From: Mesobacterium_A hydrothermale
GTDB taxonomy: Bacteria > Pseudomonadota > Alphaproteobacteria > Rhodobacterales > Rhodobacteraceae
Direction: 5' to 3'
Length of the DNA stretch: 53,897 nt
Assembly (NCBI RefSeq): GCF_035818635.1
Contig: NZ_JAYLLH010000014.1
Location: forward strand, 1 to 53,897
Shown: positions 40,928-49,064 of the stretch, one piece after another
Position numbering within the stretch: position 1 is the first letter of the stretch
How the letters are laid out: each line of letters begins with the position of its first letter
Program-made: the position numbers and the translations under genes
The notes under the pieces: generated by a model
The model's input: the letters and a program-made list of their open reading frames with translations, nothing else
The model's database searches: none
What the model was told of the DNA's origin: nothing

Positions 40928-42193
40928 ATGCCCACACTGCCTGCCAAATTGTCGCCCTTTCTCAATGGATTGCGCTTGATCCGCCCGCCCCGGGTGCCGC
41001 ATCTTCGCCTGATCCAGAAAGCGCGCGAGGACAGGTTCGCAGACGAGCATATCCCACCGCTGATGCCCCGGCTTGTGATCCCCATGTGCGACCGGACAGA
41101 GGACGTGCGCGCCCACAACCGGTACTTTGAACAGGGGCAATTCCTGTCGCGACAGGAAGCCTGGGCCGAGCTGGGAGAGCTGATCCGCAGCTTTGACCAG
41201 CGCCGCGTGACCACCCCTGGCGGCACACCTGTTGCCGCCGTGTTGGCCGCCGGGGCCCGCGCCGACGCGGTCGAAGCCGCCGCGGCCGCGGTTCGCCGGT
41301 TCGACGAAACCGGGGCCCGCGACACGCTGCTGGCGCTGGAAGACATCCTTGAAGACAATTCCGAAGACCATGGCGTCGCCCTTGTCGTGGCCCTGGCCCA
41401 TATCGACATCGGTTGGGCCTGGCGCGGCGAAAGCTGGGGATTGGAACTGCCGACCCTGAACAAGGGCGGATTCCACAGCCACTTCAACGCCGCGGCCCGC
41501 ATCATCGACCGTTTCGACCCATTCGAACTGGACGCCCCCACCCTTGCCGCGGCGCGCTGCGCCCTGCTCGCTGCAGAGCGCCGCCCCGACCAGCGCGTGG
41601 CAGATGACTATGAAGACCTGATCGACCTGGACCCGGCCAGCCCCGGGCACATGCGGGCGATGGGGGTACATCTGCTGCCGCGCTGGTTCGGGAGCTATGA
41701 ACAGCTGGAACTGCAAGCCCGCCGCACCGCCGCCCGCACCATCGACCTGTGGGGCGCTGGCGGCTATACTTGGGTTTACCTTGATGCGCTTGCCATGGAC
41801 GACGGCGCGTTCGAGCGGCTGGACCCGGAATTCTTTATCGAAGGCATGTGCGATATCCTTGCCTTGCAGCCTGAACAGCACACGGTGAACCTGTTCGCCG
41901 CCTTCACGGGACAGACCCTGTCGGGCTGGTCGGAGCCGGGCAGCAATCGGGCGCGTGTGGCCGAATGCTTCGACTGGATCGCCCGCGATTTTCTGCGCGA
42001 AGTCCACCCGGTGGTCTGGATGCAGGACGTGACACCGGTGCTGCACCCTGCGCCCCTGCCCACGACACGCGACACCCAGCGCAAGGGCCGCGTGCGGGCG
42101 CTGTCGGCACTGGCGGAACACTTTGCCCCGCAAATCCGCGCCGGAAACCGTGTGATCTTTGACGCCGACGGCGTGTCGGTCGTTCCCGCCTGA
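40928..42193 (+). CDS. Unknown 421-residue protein
   Basis: A soluble, acidic, Ala-rich protein, mainly helical in character, with no signal peptide and no recognised domain. Helical segments such as A-A-V-L-A-A-G-A-R-A-D-A and H-F-N-A-A-A-R-I-I-D-R-F could form repeat-like helical hairpins. Motif-like clusters are H-I-D-I-G-W-A-W and W-G-A-G-G-Y-T-W-V-Y. The ATG at 40928 gives a coherent start, but there is no clear ribosome-binding site. It precedes gatB by 62 bases and could share its transcript. Confidence 0.75.
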   Translation: MPTLPAKLSPFLNGLRLIRPPRVPHLRLIQKAREDRFADEHIPPLMPRLVIPMCDRTEDVRAHNRYFEQGQFLSRQEAWAELGELIRSFDQRRVTTPGGTPVAAVLAAGARADAVEAAAAAVRRFDETGARDTLLALEDILEDNSEDHGVALVVALAHIDIGWAWRGESWGLELPTLNKGGFHSHFNAAARIIDRFDPFELDAPTLAAARCALLAAERRPDQRVADDYEDLIDLDPASPGHMRAMGVHLLPRWFGSYEQLELQARRTAARTIDLWGAGGYTWVYLDALAMDDGAFERLDPEFFIEGMCDILALQPEQHTVNLFAAFTGQTLSGWSEPGSNRARVAECFDWIARDFLREVHPVVWMQDVTPVLHPAPLPTTRDTQRKGRVRALSALAEHFAPQIRAGNRVIFDADGVSVVPA

Positions 42194-42255
42194 GGGGCCT
42201 TGCCCCGCCCCCGTCCCTGACTTAGAACCGCTGCGTTATTCCAAGGAAGGACGCC

Positions 42256-43770
42256 ATGCTGGATCTGAGCTTTACCCCCCCCAAACCCAAGGTCATCGCC
42301 GGGGCGAAACACGACTGGGAACTGGTGATCGGGATGGAAGTGCACGCCCAGGTCGCCAGCCAGGCGAAACTGTTCTCGGGTGCGTCGACGAAGTTCGGGT
42401 CCGAGCCCAATTCGAACGTGTCTTTCGTCGATGCGGCCATGCCCGGTATGCTGCCGGTGATCAACGAATTCTGCGTCGAACAGGCGGTGCGCACCGGTCT
42501 GGGCCTGAAGGCGCAGATCAACCTGAAATCGGCGTTTGACCGCAAGAACTATTTCTATCCCGACCTGCCGCAGGGCTATCAGATTTCCCAGCTTTATGAA
42601 CCGATTGTCGGCGAAGGCGAAGTGATCGTCGACATGGAACCGGGCGTGGCGCGGCTGGTGCGGATCGAACGCATCCACATCGAACAGGATGCGGGCAAGT
42701 CGATTCACGACATGGACCCGGCAATGTCGTTCGTCGATTTGAACCGGACCGGCGTCGCGCTGATGGAAATCGTCAGCCGCCCCGACATCCGCGGCCCGGA
42801 AGAGGCCGCCGCCTATGTCGGGAAGCTGCGCCAGATCCTGCGCTATCTGGGAACCTGCGACGGCAACATGCAGAACGGCAACCTGCGCGCCGATGTGAAC
42901 GTGTCGGTCTGCCGCCCCGGTCAGTACGAGAAATACCAGGAAACGCAGGATTTTTCGCATCTGGGCACGCGCTGCGAGATCAAGAACATGAACTCGATGC
43001 GGTTCATCCAGGCCGCCATCGACTACGAGGCGCGGCGCCAGATCGCCATCCTTGAAGCGGGTGGCAAGATCGACCAGGAAACCCGCCTGTATGATCCGGA
43101 CAAGGGCGAAACCCGGTCGATGCGGTCCAAGGAAGAGGCGCACGATTATCGCTATTTCCCCGATCCCGACCTGCTGCCGCTGGAAATCGAGCAGGCCTGG
43201 GTCGATGACATCGCGGCCAGCCTTCCAGAACTGCCGGACGCCAAGAAAGCCCGCTTTGTCAATGACTTCGGCCTTTCGGAATACGATGCATCAGTGCTGA
43301 CCGCCGAGGTCGCCAACGCCGCCTATTTCGAAGCGGTGGCAGCGGAATGCGGCGATGGCAAGCTGGCGGCGAACTGGGTCATCAACGAACTGTTCGGACG
43401 CCTTAAGAAAGAGGATCACGCGATCGACGAAACCCCGGTCAGCCCGGAACAACTGGCCGGGATCATCAAGCTGATCAAGGCCGGCGACATCAGCGGCAAG
43501 ATCGCCAAGGACGTGTTCGAAATCGTCTATACCGAAGGCGGCGATCCGGCTGAAATCGTTGAGAAAAAAGGCCTGAAACAGGTCACCGACACCGGCGAGA
43601 TCGAAGCCGCGGTGGACGCGGTCATCGCCGCCAACCCGGCGCAGGTCGAAAAGGCCAAGCAGAACCCGAAACTGGCGGGCTGGTTCGTCGGACAGGTGAT
43701 GAAAGCCACCGGTGGCAAGGCCAACCCGGCCGCCGTCAACCAGATCGTGACGGCGAAACTGGGGCTCTAG
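42256..43770 (+). CDS. gatB: Aspartyl/glutamyl-tRNA amidotransferase subunit B
   Basis: This 504-residue subunit of GatCAB converts Glu-tRNA(Gln) (and Asp-tRNA(Asn)) to the amidated forms. It has the cradle-domain signatures W-E-L-V-I-G-M-E-V-H-A-Q, D-R-K-N-Y-F-Y-P-D-L-P-Q-G-Y-Q-I-S-Q, and N-G-N-L-R-A-D-V-N-V-S, plus the YqeY-like C-terminal tail. Full length for the family. An AAGGAAGG site precedes the ATG. gatA and gatC are not in the window. Confidence 0.98.
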   Translation: MLDLSFTPPKPKVIAGAKHDWELVIGMEVHAQVASQAKLFSGASTKFGSEPNSNVSFVDAAMPGMLPVINEFCVEQAVRTGLGLKAQINLKSAFDRKNYFYPDLPQGYQISQLYEPIVGEGEVIVDMEPGVARLVRIERIHIEQDAGKSIHDMDPAMSFVDLNRTGVALMEIVSRPDIRGPEEAAAYVGKLRQILRYLGTCDGNMQNGNLRADVNVSVCRPGQYEKYQETQDFSHLGTRCEIKNMNSMRFIQAAIDYEARRQIAILEAGGKIDQETRLYDPDKGETRSMRSKEEAHDYRYFPDPDLLPLEIEQAWVDDIAASLPELPDAKKARFVNDFGLSEYDASVLTAEVANAAYFEAVAAECGDGKLAANWVINELFGRLKKEDHAIDETPVSPEQLAGIIKLIKAGDISGKIAKDVFEIVYTEGGDPAEIVEKKGLKQVTDTGEIEAAVDAVIAANPAQVEKAKQNPKLAGWFVGQVMKATGGKANPAAVNQIVTAKLGL

Positions 43771-43789
43771 GCCCCGCCCGAACGGGCAA

Positions 43790-43841
43790 TGCACATCCGA
43801 TGCACATGGCATGCACAGTCCATGCGCACGACCAATGCACC
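43790..43841 (+). repeat. 11-bp phased TGCAC repeat array
   Basis: TGCACA (or TGCGCA) begins at 43790, 43801, 43812 and 43823, exactly 11 bases apart; a fifth, TGCACC, begins at 43836. The array lies between the gatB stop and its terminator. One repeat per helical turn suggests protein binding on one DNA face or an RNA-level repeat in the gatB 3' end. Confidence 0.65.
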
Positions 43842-43845
43842 AAAC

Positions 43846-43877
43846 AGGCCGCCCGTCCGGGGCGGTCTTTTTGCTTT
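43846..43877 (+). terminator. Rho-independent terminator of gatB
   Basis: A 9-bp stem (43846-43854 with 43860-43868) and 5-base loop are followed by a T-rich tail (TTTTGCTTTTT). Confidence 0.88.
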
Positions 43878-44055
43878 TTGGGGCCGTGCCGACCGAACCG
43901 GGACACGGCGCAAGAGGCCGTCCCGGCGGATCGCCTCATATGCGCCTTCCCAAACGTAAGGTATTCCTGACTGTGCCCGGTCAAGGGGAAACGGCACAGT
44001 GTTTTCACCGGCACGCGCATCAGCCGGTGGCCTCAGGGTTGATCGGGGCCAGACA

Positions 44056-44091
44056 ATGACAAATGTTGCTAGATATTGTTGCTGCTATTGA
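44056..44091 (+). CDS. Cys-triplet leader peptide (11 residues)
   Basis: The short frame encodes M-T-N-V-A-R-Y-C-C-C-Y and stops at the TGA at 44089-44091. Three consecutive Cys codons (TGT TGC TGC at 44077-44085) are strikingly non-random in so short a frame. GGGG lies about 10 bases before the ATG. A weak hairpin (ATTGTT 44075-44080 with AACAAT 44092-44097) overlaps the Cys codons, and a strong hairpin follows at 44101. This is the layout of a ribosome-mediated, cysteine-responsive attenuator for the DUF4177 gene downstream. The mechanism is inferred. Confidence 0.6.
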   Translation: MTNVARYCCCY

Positions 44092-44100
44092 AACAATCAC

Positions 44101-44133
44101 AACCCGGGCCGTGCAAAAGCGCTGGTCCGGGTT
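44101..44133 (+). terminator. Attenuator hairpin candidate behind the Cys leader
   Basis: AACCCGG (44101-44107) pairs with CCGGGTT (44127-44133). Three more inner pairs, a bulge, and GTGC/GCGC around an AAAA loop extend the stem to about 14 pairs. The tail TATTCT is only moderately T-rich. The hairpin begins nine bases after the leader stop codon. Confidence 0.55.
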
Positions 44134-44184
44134 TATTCTATGGTCCAGACTGGTGGCCAGTCAGGCCAAAAGCCGAGGGGGTCT

Positions 44185-44628
44185 ATGACCGTTTACGAAT
44201 ACAAGGTGGTGCCCGCCCCCGCCAAGGGCGAGAAAGCCCGCGGTGTGAAGGGGGCCGAGGCGCGGTTTGCCTATGCGCTGGAACGCGTGATGAACGAGAT
44301 GGCGGAAGGGGGCTGGGAATTCCAGCGCTCGGAAACCCTGCCGGCCGAGGAACGGACCGGCCTGACCCAGACCACAACGCAGTGGCGCAACCTGCTGGTG
44401 TTCCGCCGCGCGCGGCAGGACGACATCAGCGATTTCCGTCCGCGGCTTCTGGAAAAACCCGCCACTCCGCCCGCGTCGCTGGCACCGATGCCCGACATTT
44501 CGGACCCGGCAGACGACGGCCCGGCAGAGGCGCCGCAGGACGTGACCGCGATCAGCCCGGTGCTGAAGGCTCGGGCCAGCCAGGTGAACCGCAAGCCCGA
44601 CCCCCCGGACGACGTGGCGGCAGAATAG
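44185..44628 (+). CDS. DUF4177 domain protein
   Basis: This 147-residue protein begins M-T-V-Y-E-Y-K-V-V-P-A-P, the usual DUF4177 start, and has E-M-A-E-G-G-W-E-F-Q-R near residue 40. DUF4177 occupies about the first 75 residues; the rest is a Pro- and Ala-rich, probably disordered tail. The ATG at 44185 follows GAGGGGG; the earlier ATG at 44140 lies directly behind the hairpin and is less likely. Function is unknown. A Cys-triplet leader and hairpin upstream suggest control by cysteine supply. Confidence 0.85.
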   Translation: MTVYEYKVVPAPAKGEKARGVKGAEARFAYALERVMNEMAEGGWEFQRSETLPAEERTGLTQTTTQWRNLLVFRRARQDDISDFRPRLLEKPATPPASLAPMPDISDPADDGPAEAPQDVTAISPVLKARASQVNRKPDPPDDVAAE

Positions 44629-44631
44629 GTT

Positions 44632-44889
44632 CTAGCCGTCGATATCCAGCGACAGCGCATGGATCTGGCAGACAAGGTCCTTGCCCAGCGCATCGTGCAC
44701 CGCGCGGTGACGGGCAAGACGGTTCTGGCCGCCAAAAGCTTCGGCGCGAATCCGGACGTGGAAATGGCTTTCCCCGCCCTCTTGATAGCCGCCATGGTGA
44801 CGGTGGCGTTCACTGTCATCGCGAATTAAAAGTTCACTTGGTGCAAATGCTTGCCGCAAGCGGGATTCGATCTGCTCGGCCCTGGTCAT
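44632..44889 (-). CDS. bolA: BolA-family protein
   Basis: This 85-residue protein has the BolA fold signature: I-E-S-R-L-R-Q-A-F-A-P-S-E-L at the N-terminus, H-F-H-V-R-I near 43, F-G-G-Q-N-R-L-A-R-H-R-A-V-H, and a C-terminal L-S-L-D-I-D. The conserved H-F-H and R-H-R-x-V-H histidines can bind a [2Fe-2S] cluster with a monothiol glutaredoxin, which points to iron homeostasis. It diverges from the J-domain gene, a common arrangement in Rhodobacteraceae. Confidence 0.92.
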   Translation of the reverse strand: MTRAEQIESRLRQAFAPSELLIRDDSERHRHHGGYQEGGESHFHVRIRAEAFGGQNRLARHRAVHDALGKDLVCQIHALSLDIDG

Positions 44890-44962
44890 TTTTTCCGGTC
44901 AACCCCTGTAAGTTTCTGAAAGTTAGTCTAGTATCCGGCGTCCGAGTCGAAAAGGTGTCCTA

Positions 44963-45598
44963 ATGAGCAAATCTGATCCCTTCGGTTTCGACATGTCGGT
45001 GAAGTCGGCCAAGAAGAAGAATCCGCGTGGCCGGCGTGGCATGACAGGCGAATCTGAAACCTCGACCCGTGTCTGCGAGCACGAGGGCTGCAACGAGGCC
45101 GGCAAGTTCCGCGCGCCCAAGGCGCCGGACGTGCTGGATGACTTCTATTGGTTCTGCAAGGACCATGTCCGAGAATACAACAACCAGTGGAATTTCTTCC
45201 AGGGCAAGACCGAGGCCGAAATGAACGCGCAGGCCAGCAAGGACAAGGTCTGGGAACGCGAGACCAAGGATTTCCGCGACCCCGAGGCCCGCGCCTGGGC
45301 CCGGCTGGGCATCGAGGACCCGCACCAGGTTCTGGGCGACAAGGCGACGCGCAACCCGGGTCGCAAGGCCGCCGGAACCTCGGCCCATACCCGCCGTCTG
45401 CCGCCGACCGAACGCCGCGCGATCGAGATCCTGGAAATCCGGGACACCGCGACCAAGGCCGAGGTGCGCAAGGCGTACAAGGCGCTGATCAAGGTGCTGC
45501 ATCCCGACATCAACGGCGGCGACCGCAGCCAGGAAGAACAGCTGCAAGAGGTGGTATGGGCCTGGGACCAGATCAAGGACAGCCGGAATTTCCAGTAG
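44963..45598 (+). CDS. J-domain protein
   Basis: This 211-residue co-chaperone-type protein has an unusual order: a basic N-terminus, a Cys/His-containing middle (V-C-E-H-E-G-C-N-E-A-G-K and W-F-C-K-D-H), and a J domain at the C-terminus (about 155-205). The J domain has the H-P-D triad in L-I-K-V-L-H-P-D-I-N, which stimulates DnaK ATPase. The Cys/His residues may bind zinc. The position next to bolA and upstream of cobS is typical for the family. Confidence 0.9.
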   Translation: MSKSDPFGFDMSVKSAKKKNPRGRRGMTGESETSTRVCEHEGCNEAGKFRAPKAPDVLDDFYWFCKDHVREYNNQWNFFQGKTEAEMNAQASKDKVWERETKDFRDPEARAWARLGIEDPHQVLGDKATRNPGRKAAGTSAHTRRLPPTERRAIEILEIRDTATKAEVRKAYKALIKVLHPDINGGDRSQEEQLQEVVWAWDQIKDSRNFQ

Positions 45599-45620
45599 CG
45601 GCCCGCGAAACCGCAATCTA

Positions 45621-45638
45621 TTAATCTTCGCTTAATCT
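45621..45638 (+). promoter_or_regulatory. Direct repeat TTAATCT, 11-bp period
   Basis: TTAATCT occurs at 45621-45627 and 45632-45638, one helical turn apart, in the 83-base region before the response-regulator/kinase pair. Such spacing is typical of OmpR-type regulator binding. The adjacent response regulator has no DNA-binding domain, so another regulator would be needed. Confidence 0.35.
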
Positions 45639-45681
45639 ATCGCCCCGACACTGCCCCTGCCCTGAGAGACACGAGGCAGCG

Positions 45682-46071
45682 ATGCGGTGCTTGGTTGTAG
45701 AAGACGATGATATCCTTGCGGGAGTTCTGTCGGATTACCTGACGGGGCTGGGTCATGACGTGACGCGGGCCGCGACAATCGCGGCCGCGTTACACTGCCT
45801 GCGGACAACGAAATTCGACCTGCTGTTGCTGGACTACCGGCTGCCCGATGGCATCAGTCTGCCGGTGTCGGAATATGCCGCTGCGACCTGCCCAAACCTG
45901 CGCACCATCCTGCTGACCGGGTCGGGCGTCTTTCCGCACGGGGAAGCGGCGACCATCGCGCCCGGCATCGATTGGGTCCTGCGCAAACCCGTGGCGCTGG
46001 CCGATCTTGGAGCGATCGTCGACTATGCCGCGCTGGATGCACAGTTGCACCCCGTGGATTGCGTTTCGTGA
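45682..46071 (+). CDS. Single-domain response regulator
   Basis: This 129-residue CheY-like receiver has the acidic pocket E7-D8-D9, phosphoacceptor Asp51 in L-L-L-D-Y-R-L-P-D-G, Thr79 and Lys102 in R-K-P. There is no output domain, so it probably passes phosphate on or acts through a partner. Its stop overlaps the kinase start by one base (TGATG), so it is the cognate partner of that kinase. Confidence 0.92.
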   Translation: MRCLVVEDDDILAGVLSDYLTGLGHDVTRAATIAAALHCLRTTKFDLLLLDYRLPDGISLPVSEYAAATCPNLRTILLTGSGVFPHGEAATIAPGIDWVLRKPVALADLGAIVDYAALDAQLHPVDCVS

Positions 46072-47774
46072 TGCGACGGATGGTGCTGACCGGGCTGGTC
46101 GCGCTTGTTCTGGCGGCGGCGTGGTCGGTCTGGGCGCTGCTGACAGACCGGCAGCAGACGATTCTGTCCGGCGCCGCCCTAGCCGAGGCAGATGCGCAGC
46201 TGAGCCGGATCGAACGCGATATCGCGATAAGGCTGCTTGAACTCGAAATGCTGAGCCGTGGGTTCGACAGTTCGCCCGACGCCGGCAGTCTGCTCCTGAT
46301 CGAACGGGAATTGCAGACCGTCTTGCAGGGCATTCGCGCAGTGGGCTTTGCCGATACGGGTTTCGTTCTGCGCGGCATGACACCGCTTCGCGATCCTGCG
46401 GTCATCGGGACCAACCTTGCCACGCTCAGCCCCGAACGCGCGACCGCGTTCCAGACCGCGCGCGACACCCGCAGCGTGACCATGACCCCGCCGCTGCCAC
46501 TGAATCGCGATGGGCAACTGGGGTTCCTTGCGGTGCTGCCGGTGATCGAAAACAACCGCGTCGCGGGGTATTTCGTGATCGGGTTCGAAGCCAAGCAATG
46601 GATCGACTACTTGCTGCCCGGCAACGATCCCCAGGCGCAATCCCACCGCTATGCCAAACGGATCAGTTTTGCCGGCAAGGTGGTCTATGAAACCGACGAT
46701 TTCGCGTTTCTCGACACTGCGGTCGCCCAGTCGCGCAGCCAGGGGGTGCTGAACAACGATTTCCAGGTCGCGCTCCGGCTGCGCCCGGCGCAGATGCAAT
46801 TCGATGATCTGTTGCCGGAACTGGCGGCGCTGTTCATTGGCGGGCTGTCGCTTCTCAGCCTTTTCGCCGTCACACAGGCCGCGCGCGCCCGCTCTGCAGA
46901 GGCGCGCAGCGCGCGCAGCGCCAAACGGCAGAAGCGGCTGAACGACCGTCTGCTGGCCGAGGTCGAAACCCGCCGGTCGGCAGAAGCCGCGGTGCGCAGC
47001 GCGCACCTGTCCACCGCGCGGTTCCTGGCCACGATGAGCCACGAGGTGCGCACACCGTTGAACGCGATCATGGGCATGTTCGAACTGATCGAGGCCAGCA
47101 CGGTGCCAGACCGGGTCAAACGCCAGGCCCACGCTGGCCAGACCGCCGCGCAGCGGTTGTTTTCCCAGCTGACCAACGTGCTGGATGCCAGCACGCTGGA
47201 CGCGGCGGCGGTTCAGGCCAACCCCGCCTCGCTGCCCTTGGCGATGCTTGTAGAAACCTGGCGCGACACGCTGACAAGCGCGGTCGAGCGCAGCAAGAAA
47301 CCGCTGGACGTGCGGGTCGAGGTTGCGCCGGGCCTGCCGGAAACCATCATGCTGGATGGCGACCGGGTCAGCCAGATCGTCGCCAACCTTGTCGATAACG
47401 CTGTCAAGTTCACCGGATCGGGCACGATCACCCTGTCGGTCCGGGCGCAGGGCGAGATCCTGGAACTGTCCATCGCCGACACCGGCGTCGGCATTCCAAA
47501 GGCACTCCGCGGCAAGGTGTTCCAGCGGTTCTTTCAGGTCGAAAACGGGCTGCGGCGGCCCTATGACGGCGCCGGGCTGGGCCTGTCGAATTGCCGTGAA
47601 TTGGCCGACGTGCTGGGGGCAGACCTGACGGTAGAGGAAGGACCTCGAAACGCCGATGGCGGGCACGGCAGCCGGTTCACCCTGCGTCTGCGGGCAGTGG
47701 CCGCCGAAAACAGCGGACACGGGGCGGACACGACGCCCGCCTGCCCCCGCGCCATGGCAGCGACGGGGACATAG
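46071..47774 (+). CDS. Membrane sensor histidine kinase
   Basis: This 567-residue kinase has an N-terminal membrane segment (V-L-T-G-L-V-A-L-V-L-A-A-A-W), a periplasmic sensor region of about 200 residues resembling a CHASE-type domain, and a second membrane segment (L-A-A-L-F-I-G-G-L-S-L-L-S-L-F). A coiled coil, HisKA with phosphoacceptor His324 in T-M-S-H-E-V-R-T-P-L-N, and a HATPase domain (N-L-V-D-N-A-V-K-F, D-T-G-V-G-I-P, G-A-G-L-G-L-S) follow. It is translationally coupled to the upstream receiver. The signal is unknown. Confidence 0.92.
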   Translation: MRRMVLTGLVALVLAAAWSVWALLTDRQQTILSGAALAEADAQLSRIERDIAIRLLELEMLSRGFDSSPDAGSLLLIERELQTVLQGIRAVGFADTGFVLRGMTPLRDPAVIGTNLATLSPERATAFQTARDTRSVTMTPPLPLNRDGQLGFLAVLPVIENNRVAGYFVIGFEAKQWIDYLLPGNDPQAQSHRYAKRISFAGKVVYETDDFAFLDTAVAQSRSQGVLNNDFQVALRLRPAQMQFDDLLPELAALFIGGLSLLSLFAVTQAARARSAEARSARSAKRQKRLNDRLLAEVETRRSAEAAVRSAHLSTARFLATMSHEVRTPLNAIMGMFELIEASTVPDRVKRQAHAGQTAAQRLFSQLTNVLDASTLDAAAVQANPASLPLAMLVETWRDTLTSAVERSKKPLDVRVEVAPGLPETIMLDGDRVSQIVANLVDNAVKFTGSGTITLSVRAQGEILELSIADTGVGIPKALRGKVFQRFFQVENGLRRPYDGAGLGLSNCRELADVLGADLTVEEGPRNADGGHGSRFTLRLRAVAAENSGHGADTTPACPRAMAATGT

Positions 47775-47832
47775 GCCACCGGGACGATCAGGGGCGCAGG
47801 ACGCGCCTGACGGTGCGGCGCCACCCGCCCGG

Positions 47833-48291
47833 TCAGGCCGGACGGAATTTCAGTGACACACCATTGATGCAGTGGCGCTTGCCCGTCGGCGGCGGACCGT
47901 CGTCGAAGATATGGCCAAGGTGGCTGCCGCAACGGCGGCAATGGCATTCGGTACGCACGGCAAACAGCGTGCGGTCGGGCTTGGTGTCGACCGCCCCCGG
48001 CAGGGCCTGCCAAAAGGACGGCCAACCGGTGCCGCTGTCGAACTTGGTGTCCGACGCGTAAAGCGGCAGGTCGCAGCCGCGGCACAGGAACGTGCCCGCG
48101 CGTTTTTCCTTGTTGAGCGGCGAGGTGAAGGCACGTTCCGTACCTTCGCGGCGCATGACCTTGTATTCCAGATCGCTGAGCATCGCGCGCCATTCGGCGT
48201 CGGTGCGTGTCACCTCGAACGCCGGGGCGGCGCTGGCGCGGCTGGCGAACAAGGCGGCGGCCCCGGTCATGATGAAATTGCGGCGCAACAT
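47833..48291 (-). CDS. msrB: Exported peptide-methionine (R)-S-oxide reductase
   Basis: This 152-residue enzyme reduces methionine-R-sulfoxide in proteins. It has structural zinc ligands C70, C73, C118 and C121 and catalytic Cys141 in R-H-C-I-N-G. An N-terminal signal with R-R-N-F and A-S-R-A-S-A suggests export, possibly by Tat, so it would repair oxidised periplasmic proteins. The W-P-S-F and G-H-I-F-D-D-G-P segments are typical. A resolving Cys is not obvious, so reduction may need a dedicated partner. Confidence 0.93.
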   Translation of the reverse strand: MLRRNFIMTGAAALFASRASAAPAFEVTRTDAEWRAMLSDLEYKVMRREGTERAFTSPLNKEKRAGTFLCRGCDLPLYASDTKFDSGTGWPSFWQALPGAVDTKPDRTLFAVRTECHCRRCGSHLGHIFDDGPPPTGKRHCINGVSLKFRPA

Positions 48292-48400
48292 GGTGTCCTC
48301 CTTCTATGTGGTTCAGGGTGGGCCCCCTGCCCCCCATGAGACAAGGGCAGAGGGCTGCACTTTTGCGTGACCATGCGCGTTGGGTGCGCCTGGGGAAGGC

Positions 48401-48949
48401 TCACATGGCGGGCAAAAGCACGTGGTCGATGACGTGGATCACACCGTTGGACTGTTCGACATCGGCAATGGTGACACGTGCCACGCGGCCGCGTTCGTCG
48501 GTCAGGGTGATCATGCCATCGGTCATCTTGGCCTGAAGCGTGCAGCCCCCCAGCGTCGGCACCGGGTGCATGCCGCCATCATCGGCGATCATGCCCTGGA
48601 TCGCGTCCGACATCGCCTTGGCGCCAACCACATGGCAGGTCAGCACCTTGGTCAGGGCGGCCTTGTTTTCCGGCTTCAACAGGGTGTCGACGGTGCCGGC
48701 AGCCAGGTCGGCAAAGGCTTCGTTCGTCGGGGCAAACACGGTGAACGGCCCGTCAGAGGCCAGCGTGTCCACCAGGCCCGCGGCCTTGACCGCGGCGACA
48801 AGCGTGGTGTGATCGGCCGAATTCACGGCGTTCTCGACGATATTCTTGTTGGCATACATCGGCGCGCCCCCAACCATCGGATTGGCGGCCAGTGCTGCGG
48901 TGCCAACAAAAGCCGCGACAGCTGCGGTTGCGAAATGGAACTTGGTCAT
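48401..48949 (-). CDS. Exported fasciclin-domain protein
   Basis: This 182-residue protein has a signal peptide (M-T-K-F-H-F-A-T-A-A-V-A-A through A-A-L-A) and one fasciclin (FAS1) domain: F-T-V-F-A-P-T-N-E-A-F near 87, L-L-K-P-E-N-K-A-A-L-T-K-V-L, and C-terminal G-V-I-H-V-I-D-H-V-L-L-P. A good AGGAGGAA site precedes the ATG. FAS1 proteins are cell-surface or periplasmic adhesion-like proteins. It lies behind an ECF sigma / anti-sigma pair on the same strand and is probably a target of that sigma factor. Confidence 0.92.
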   Translation of the reverse strand: MTKFHFATAAVAAFVGTAALAANPMVGGAPMYANKNIVENAVNSADHTTLVAAVKAAGLVDTLASDGPFTVFAPTNEAFADLAAGTVDTLLKPENKAALTKVLTCHVVGAKAMSDAIQGMIADDGGMHPVPTLGGCTLQAKMTDGMITLTDERGRVARVTIADVEQSNGVIHVIDHVLLPAM

Positions 48950-49064
48950 CTTCTTTCCTCCTGAATTGCCCAACATCCGCGTTGGGTTGCCCGAAGCCAC
49001 GCAGGCGCGCGGCGGGAAGTTTCAGAAAGATGCAGAAAATGCGTTCACGAGCGCGTGAGCAGGA

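Larger units (their letters stand above)
43771..44184 (+). other. Intergenic region behind gatB
   Basis: This 414-base stretch has no normal-sized gene. In order it holds an array of 11-bp phased TGCACA repeats, a gatB terminator, about 180 bases without a recognised feature, an 11-codon Cys-rich leader peptide, a strong hairpin, and the leader of the DUF4177 gene. The promoter of the leader was not pinpointed. Confidence 0.7.

Noticed and set aside
43790..43841. The TGCAC array as a CRISPR
   Set aside because: Units are only 11 bp with no spacer of CRISPR size and no cas genes in the window.
44140..44184. ATG at 44140 as the DUF4177 start
   Set aside because: The family N-terminus begins at 44185, which has a strong GAGGGGG; 44140 lies directly behind the hairpin.
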